Positions 60,245 to 64,000 of a stretch of 64,000 nucleotides of DNA are shown piece after piece. How positions within the stretch are numbered: the first letter of the stretch is position 1; the number at the start of each line of letters is the position of its first letter. The DNA is from Anoxybacillus tengchongensis (GTDB lineage Bacteria; Bacillota; Bacilli; Bacillales; Anoxybacillaceae). The notes beneath the pieces are model-generated. The model was not told the origin of the DNA and made no database searches. It saw only the letters and a list, made by a program, of their open reading frames with translations. Location: assembly GCF_014201585.1 (NCBI RefSeq), contig NZ_JACHES010000004.1, forward strand, positions 1-64,000, in the 5' to 3' direction. The translations under genes and the position numbers were made by a program.

Positions 60245-60343
60245 CCTACTTCCCTCCGCTGGTACAAGCCAGATCAGGTTCAAAGGGTTGGAAAACTGAT
60301 TACGCGTTTTCCTCTCAGCCATCGCCATCCGGCACCCCTAGTA
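60245..60343 (-). promoter_or_regulatory. TPP riboswitch (THI element)
   Basis: Minus strand: ACTAGGGGTGCC, GGCTGAGAGG, ACCCTTTGAACCTGATCTGG, GTACCAGCG and GGGAAGTAG in the canonical order. Senses thiamine pyrophosphate and controls thiM-thiE. Confidence 0.95.
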
Positions 60344-60438
60344 GTTTGATTGATTCAATTTTCTTTCATTTTAATACATTCTTTTTCATGATTCAATATG
60401 GAATATTGTCAAATGTTGTTCACATTTTTATATAAAAG

Positions 60439-60454
60439 TGTGATATGCATCACT
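60439..60454 (+). promoter_or_regulatory. FNR-type operator of hcp
   Basis: TGTGATATGCATCACT fits the Bacillus FNR consensus TGTGA-N6-TCACT. Its centre lies 41.5 bp before the inferred start (60488). Confidence 0.75.
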
Positions 60455-60475
60455 TACGACATACGTATTTTCCCC

Positions 60476-60481
60476 TATTGT
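60476..60481 (+). promoter_or_regulatory. -10 box of hcp
   Basis: TATTGT, at the same distance from the FNR box as in the ba3 oxidase promoter. Confidence 0.5.
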
Positions 60482-60512
60482 TAAAGTGTTAATAAGAAAA
60501 GGAGGGGTTATG

Positions 60513-61802
60513 ATGTTTTGTCATCAATGCGAACAAACGCCAACAGGGGGATGCACAGTCGTCGGTGTTTGCGGAAAAGATGAAACGATTGCAAGCTTAC
60601 AAGATACGATTGTATTTGCGCTAAAAGGAATTGCTGCATATCGCACGCATGCTCATCAACTCGGATATACAGATCCATTTGTTGATACAACAACGCATGA
60701 AGCGTTGTATATGACACTAACAAACTCCAACTTTAACGTGCAAGAACATTTAGATATGGCGATGAAAGTCGGAAAAGCTGCTATTCGTGTCATGGAACTG
60801 CTCGATCGGGCACATACAGAACGCCTTGGCATTCCTCAACCTGTTCGCGTAACACAAAATAAAATTGAAGGAAAATGTATTCTCGTTACAGGACATAACT
60901 TATTTGCACTTGAACAGTTATTGAAACAAACAGAAGGCAAAGGAATTAACATTTACACGCATTCCGAAATGTTGCCTGCGCACGGCTATCCGCAATTGAA
61001 AAAATATAAACATTTAAAAGGAAACGTCGGAAAAGCATGGTACGACCAACGTCGTTTATTTGAAAAATTCCCTGGCGCCATTTTAGCGACAACAAACTGT
61101 GTGATGCCGATTAAAGGCTCGTATGCTGATCGCATGTTTTCATACGATGTAGCCGGATTAGAACATGTACAAAAAATCGAGAATGATGATTTCACACCGT
61201 TGATTGAGAAAGCGTTACAACTTCCAGAAGCAAATATCGAATCAGATGAAACATTAGTTACTGGTTTCCATCACGAAACAGTCATTCAAATTGCACCAGA
61301 AATTATTCAAGCTGTAAAGGAAGGAAAAATTCAACGCTTTTTCGTCATCGCAGGCTGTGACGCGCCTGGAAAAGGCGGTGAATATTATCGTTCATTAGCC
61401 ACGTCTTTACCGAAAAACACAGTTATTTTAACGACATCTTGCGGAAAATTCCGCTTCAACGATGTAGATTATGGTGTCGTTCCTGGCACAAACATTCCGC
61501 GATATATTGACTTAGGACAATGCAATAACTCGATTTCGACTGTCAAAATTGCGATGGCACTTGCAGAAGCGTTTGACTGTGAGGTAAATGAACTACCTGT
61601 CAGCATCGTTCTTTCATGGTTTGAACAAAAAGCGGTTGCCATTTTACTCGGATTGTTTAGTTTAGGCATTCAAGACATTCGGATTGGACCAAAAGCACCA
61701 CACTTTATTTCTGAAGGTGTGTTGCGCGTATTGCAAGATATGTTTGGCCTCAAACTCATCGGCAATGTGGAAGAAGATATGCAAGCGATGTTAGCACATT
61801 AA
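60513..61802 (+). CDS. hcp: Hybrid-cluster protein (hydroxylamine reductase)
   Basis: 429 aa, the short form. N-terminal Cys3, 6, 14 and 20 (FCHQCEQ ... GGCTVVGVCGK) hold an iron-sulfur cluster; AGCDAPGKGGEYY, TTSCGKFRF and LGQCNNS give ligands of the hybrid cluster. Reduces NO or hydroxylamine under low oxygen. SD AAGGAGG is 7 bp from ATG 60513; ATG 60510 is possible. Confidence 0.93.
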   Translation: MFCHQCEQTPTGGCTVVGVCGKDETIASLQDTIVFALKGIAAYRTHAHQLGYTDPFVDTTTHEALYMTLTNSNFNVQEHLDMAMKVGKAAIRVMELLDRAHTERLGIPQPVRVTQNKIEGKCILVTGHNLFALEQLLKQTEGKGINIYTHSEMLPAHGYPQLKKYKHLKGNVGKAWYDQRRLFEKFPGAILATTNCVMPIKGSYADRMFSYDVAGLEHVQKIENDDFTPLIEKALQLPEANIESDETLVTGFHHETVIQIAPEIIQAVKEGKIQRFFVIAGCDAPGKGGEYYRSLATSLPKNTVILTTSCGKFRFNDVDYGVVPGTNIPRYIDLGQCNNSISTVKIAMALAEAFDCEVNELPVSIVLSWFEQKAVAILLGLFSLGIQDIRIGPKAPHFISEGVLRVLQDMFGLKLIGNVEEDMQAMLAH

Positions 61803-61828
61803 AAGGGCTGTTTCATTCAGCCCTTTTT
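61801..61828. terminator. Bidirectional terminator
   Basis: AAAGGGCTG / CAGCCCTTT-type stem between hcp and the convergent nuclease gene. Confidence 0.8.
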
Positions 61829-61832
61829 ATAT

Positions 61833-62360
61833 TTATGAAGCTTTATCAAGCCATACGCTCATATCAAATCCTTTTTCTGTTACGTAGCCGTCAACACTCC
61901 ATATTCGTTTTTTCGCTTTTTTTGCTTGCTCTTGTGCTTCATACAATTGTTTAGCGTATTTTGTATCAGGGTCAAACATATAAGCAACACGAGCAAGTCC
62001 TTCTTTTACAATTTTTTCTTGATACAATGTTTGATCCTCCATCCATATGTAAGCAAGCAATCGACCATAACGGTCATATGGCTTCTCTTTTGCACTTAAC
62101 TCGATCGTCACTTTTTTATGAAGAAGGACATCTTTTGCAAATTGCTTCGCTTCTTCACCGTATGCTTGTTTTTCCCGATACGTTTCTGGCGTGTCGATAT
62201 TTAATAGACGAACCGTTACTAATTCGCCATCTTTTCGTATTTTCACTGTATCACCATCGATAACATGCTCCACTGTCGTAACAAACGTCGTTCCGTTATT
62301 TTGTTGGGCACAACCAGCAATAAAGAAAATTGCAATGAAAAAAATAACCCATTTTCTCAC
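61833..62360 (-). CDS. Thermonuclease-like lipoprotein
   Basis: 175 aa. Lipobox IAGC (Cys17). SNase domain: VIDGDTVKI (Ca2+ site), RLLNIDTPE (Arg and Asp) and YDRYGRLLAYIW (second Arg). Degrades extracellular nucleic acids. Overlaps the phosphatase gene by 4 bp. Confidence 0.9.
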   Translation of the reverse strand: MRKWVIFFIAIFFIAGCAQQNNGTTFVTTVEHVIDGDTVKIRKDGELVTVRLLNIDTPETYREKQAYGEEAKQFAKDVLLHKKVTIELSAKEKPYDRYGRLLAYIWMEDQTLYQEKIVKEGLARVAYMFDPDTKYAKQLYEAQEQAKKAKKRIWSVDGYVTEKGFDMSVWLDKAS

Positions 62361-62983
62361 AAATGTGTCAGCTCACTTTCAAGATGTGAAATGTCCGACT
62401 CACACTCCACTCCCCACTGTTTGTCGTTAAAAGAAGCGATCGTTACGCTCGTGCCATATACGCGGCTATTTTTCCATAACTCTGCCATTGTTTGTTGTTT
62501 CCAATATACAAGAAGTGTGCGAATGACCACGCCATGTGTAACAACAAGAATATGACCATTCGAATGATTTTCAGCTATATGATGGATCGCAGCTACAGCC
62601 CGATGTTGTACATCAAAAAATGTCTCTCCAACACTCGGCTTGTATGCGTCTGGCTCATGATAAAAATGATAATGATTTCGTTCGTCCATCTGAGCAATTT
62701 CTGCAATTGTTTTTCCTTCCCAATGTCCTAAATGAATTTCACGTAATCGCTCATCAAAATAAAGAGGTACGTCACGTTGGCCTAAAACAATTTGTGCCGT
62801 TTCTTTTGTCCGATCGCTCGGACTACAATATACAGCAGTAAACGGAATCGTTCGCAACCGATCATGTAAAAGTGTCGCGTGTTTTCTTCCTGCTTCAGTT
62901 AAAGGCGAGTCTTTCCACCCTTGCATTCGCTGTTGTGCATTCCACTCTGTTTCTGCATGACGAATGACATACAATTTTAACAT
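62357..62983 (-). CDS. Histidine phosphatase family protein
   Basis: 208 aa: catalytic RHAETEWN, then SPSDRTKETA and VTHGVVIRTLL. Cofactor-independent phosphatase/mutase superfamily; substrate unknown. ATG 62983 after AAGGGGGAATGTAAG. Confidence 0.9.
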   Translation of the reverse strand: MLKLYVIRHAETEWNAQQRMQGWKDSPLTEAGRKHATLLHDRLRTIPFTAVYCSPSDRTKETAQIVLGQRDVPLYFDERLREIHLGHWEGKTIAEIAQMDERNHYHFYHEPDAYKPSVGETFFDVQHRAVAAIHHIAENHSNGHILVVTHGVVIRTLLVYWKQQTMAELWKNSRVYGTSVTIASFNDKQWGVECESDISHLESELTHL

Positions 62984-63008
62984 CTTACATTCCCCCTTAT
63001 ACAAACGA

Positions 63009-63036
63009 AAAAAGCAAGCTATATTCGCTTACTTTT
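63009..63036 (-). terminator. Terminator of the NosF-like gene
   Basis: AAGTAAGC / GCTTGCTT with T-run on the minus strand. Confidence 0.75.
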
Positions 63037-63738
63037 TCAGTATGCCATATGTTGTGAAATTTGCGCAAAAAATATAGACTCTAATGACTTTCCGTCTTGA
63101 CAAAGTGTAGAAACCGAATCGTATATGAGCATTTGTCCTTGATGAATAAACGCGACAGTATCTGCAATTTCTTCGACCATTGACAACATATGCGTGGAAA
63201 AAATGATCGCTCTTCCTTTTTCTTTTTCAGAACGAATAAGCTGTTTAAATTCCCATATCCAATACGGATCTAAACCGTTTGTCGGTTCATCTAAAATGAG
63301 TAAAGGAGCGTCCGCTAAAAGCGCTTGCGCAAATGAAAGCCGCTGTTGCATTCCTTTTGAATACGTCTTCACTTGTTTATGTTGATCGTTTTCCAATCCA
63401 ACGAGTGCTAAACATTGTTTAATGCGCTCCTCATTAGCCCCTTGCCATCGTCCAAATAGAGATAACACTTCGTAACCTGTAAACAAGGGAGGGAATTGCA
63501 AATGATCAGGCATAAACGAAAACCATTGTTTGTCGTTGTTTTGAATCGGTTGTCCGTTTATATATATGTCCCCTTTTGTTGGAGAGAGCTGTCCGATTAA
63601 CATTTTAATAATCGTGCTTTTTCCTGCGCCGTTACCACCGCATAGTGCTAAACATTGTCCCTTCTGAACAGAAAAAGAAATGTTTTCCACTTTATTTTGC
63701 TCGTTATATATTTTCGTCAATTGTCTCACTTCAAGCAT
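63037..63738 (-). CDS. ABC transporter ATPase (NosF-like)
   Basis: 233 aa. Walker A GGNGAGKST, signature YSKGMQQRLSFAQ, Walker B LLILDEPTNGLD, SThM switch FSTHML. The fused short form and partner permease recall the NosF/NosY copper-maturation exporter. ATG 63738 overlaps the permease stop by 8 bp. Confidence 0.88.
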   Translation of the reverse strand: MLEVRQLTKIYNEQNKVENISFSVQKGQCLALCGGNGAGKSTIIKMLIGQLSPTKGDIYINGQPIQNNDKQWFSFMPDHLQFPPLFTGYEVLSLFGRWQGANEERIKQCLALVGLENDQHKQVKTYSKGMQQRLSFAQALLADAPLLILDEPTNGLDPYWIWEFKQLIRSEKEKGRAIIFSTHMLSMVEEIADTVAFIHQGQMLIYDSVSTLCQDGKSLESIFFAQISQHMAY

Positions 63739-64000
63739 GTTGTTTCCCTCGTTTCAACCATACGTTCACTAAAAACAATGGAACAATTACCCATACACAT
63801 GATATTACAATAAATGTAAAATGTCCACTTGCACTTTCTACCCATTTTGACCATTCATATAGTTGTGGTCCAAATATTGCGCTACTTTTCAAAGCGGCTA
63901 CAGTCCAAATGCGCATGAGTTCAACCGGATTAAATATAATGGATACGGTAAATAAGAAAATGGTCCATTGCTTTGGAACGATTGATAACAAAAATAATAC
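63731..64000 (-). CDS. ABC permease, C-terminal part (NosY-like), cut by the window edge
   Basis: Last 90 codons only. Contains FNPVELMRIWTVAALKSSAIFG, then GP...LYEWSKWV and a final membrane helix CVWVIVPLFLVNVW. The NPxxLxRI ... GP pattern resembles NosY-type ABC-2 permeases of the nitrous-oxide reductase cluster. The start lies beyond base 64000. Confidence 0.65.
   Translation of the reverse strand, partial: VLFLLSIVPKQWTIFLFTVSIIFNPVELMRIWTVAALKSSAIFGPQLYEWSKWVESASGHFTFIVISCVWVIVPLFLVNVWLKRGKQHA

Noticed and set aside
1-64000. Mobile elements, prophage or CRISPR
   Set aside because: No transposase, integrase, recombinase or regularly spaced repeats were seen anywhere in the window.

Overview
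The window reads as chromosome of a low-GC, endospore-forming Bacillaceae, most like Anoxybacillus/Geobacillus. The spore genes (two YjcZ-type peptides, tlp, sspN, cotD, spo0M), the type B RNase P RNA, gpsB, dynA and blocks in the Bacillus subtilis yp.. and yne.. order support this. The genus is an inference. I see no phage, insertion sequence, CRISPR array, tRNA or rRNA operon.

Layout. 0-4.4 kb: a tightly overlapping minus-strand operon (GDSL esterase, ABC ATPase and permease, CoA-type NUDIX, metallo-beta-lactamase fold). 4.4-9.6 kb: glutamine synthetase with a readable promoter and GlnR/TnrA-like box, a cold-shock gene with a structured leader, a redoxin and a large U32 protein. 9.7-12.9 kb: a GntR/ABC (YtrA-type) operon. 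13-16 kb: a secreted metzincin gene broken by one in-frame stop, an orphan NosL lipoprotein and threonine deaminase. 17-28 kb: Mn-catalase, a PAS histidine kinase and mostly transporters. 28-37 kb: small spore and hypothetical genes, biotin synthase under a BirA-like operator, CorA, and the yneR-yneP-tlp-sspN-yneN group. 37-43 kb: ypbS-dynA(ypbR)-bpsB(ypbQ)-bpsA, in B. subtilis order. 43-46 kb: cheX and a ba3-type cytochrome oxidase operon. 46-54 kb: ypwA, ypvA, ypsC, a GGDEF-EAL protein, rnpB, gpsB, cotD. 54-58 kb: HemAT oxygen sensor with a partner-switching module. 58-64 kb: enoyl-CoA hydratase, TPP-riboswitch thiME, hybrid-cluster protein, nuclease, phosphatase, and a NosF/NosY-like ABC transporter that runs off the end.

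The most interesting theme is oxygen and redox signalling. Two separate promoters (ba3 oxidase and hybrid-cluster protein) each carry an FNR/CRP-type palindrome centred exactly at -41.5 from the inferred start. Nearby, the globin sensor HemAT heads an operon with an unknown 109-aa protein, an RsbW-like kinase and an RsbV-like STAS protein, facing a response-regulator/PP2C phosphatase. That is a complete partner-switching circuit with no sigma factor beside it, and is the best candidate here for an undescribed system. Other leads are a probable small RNA opposite a small hydrophobic ORF between bpsA and cheX, a structured RNA between the cold-shock gene and glnA, and a short ORF placed like a leader before corA.
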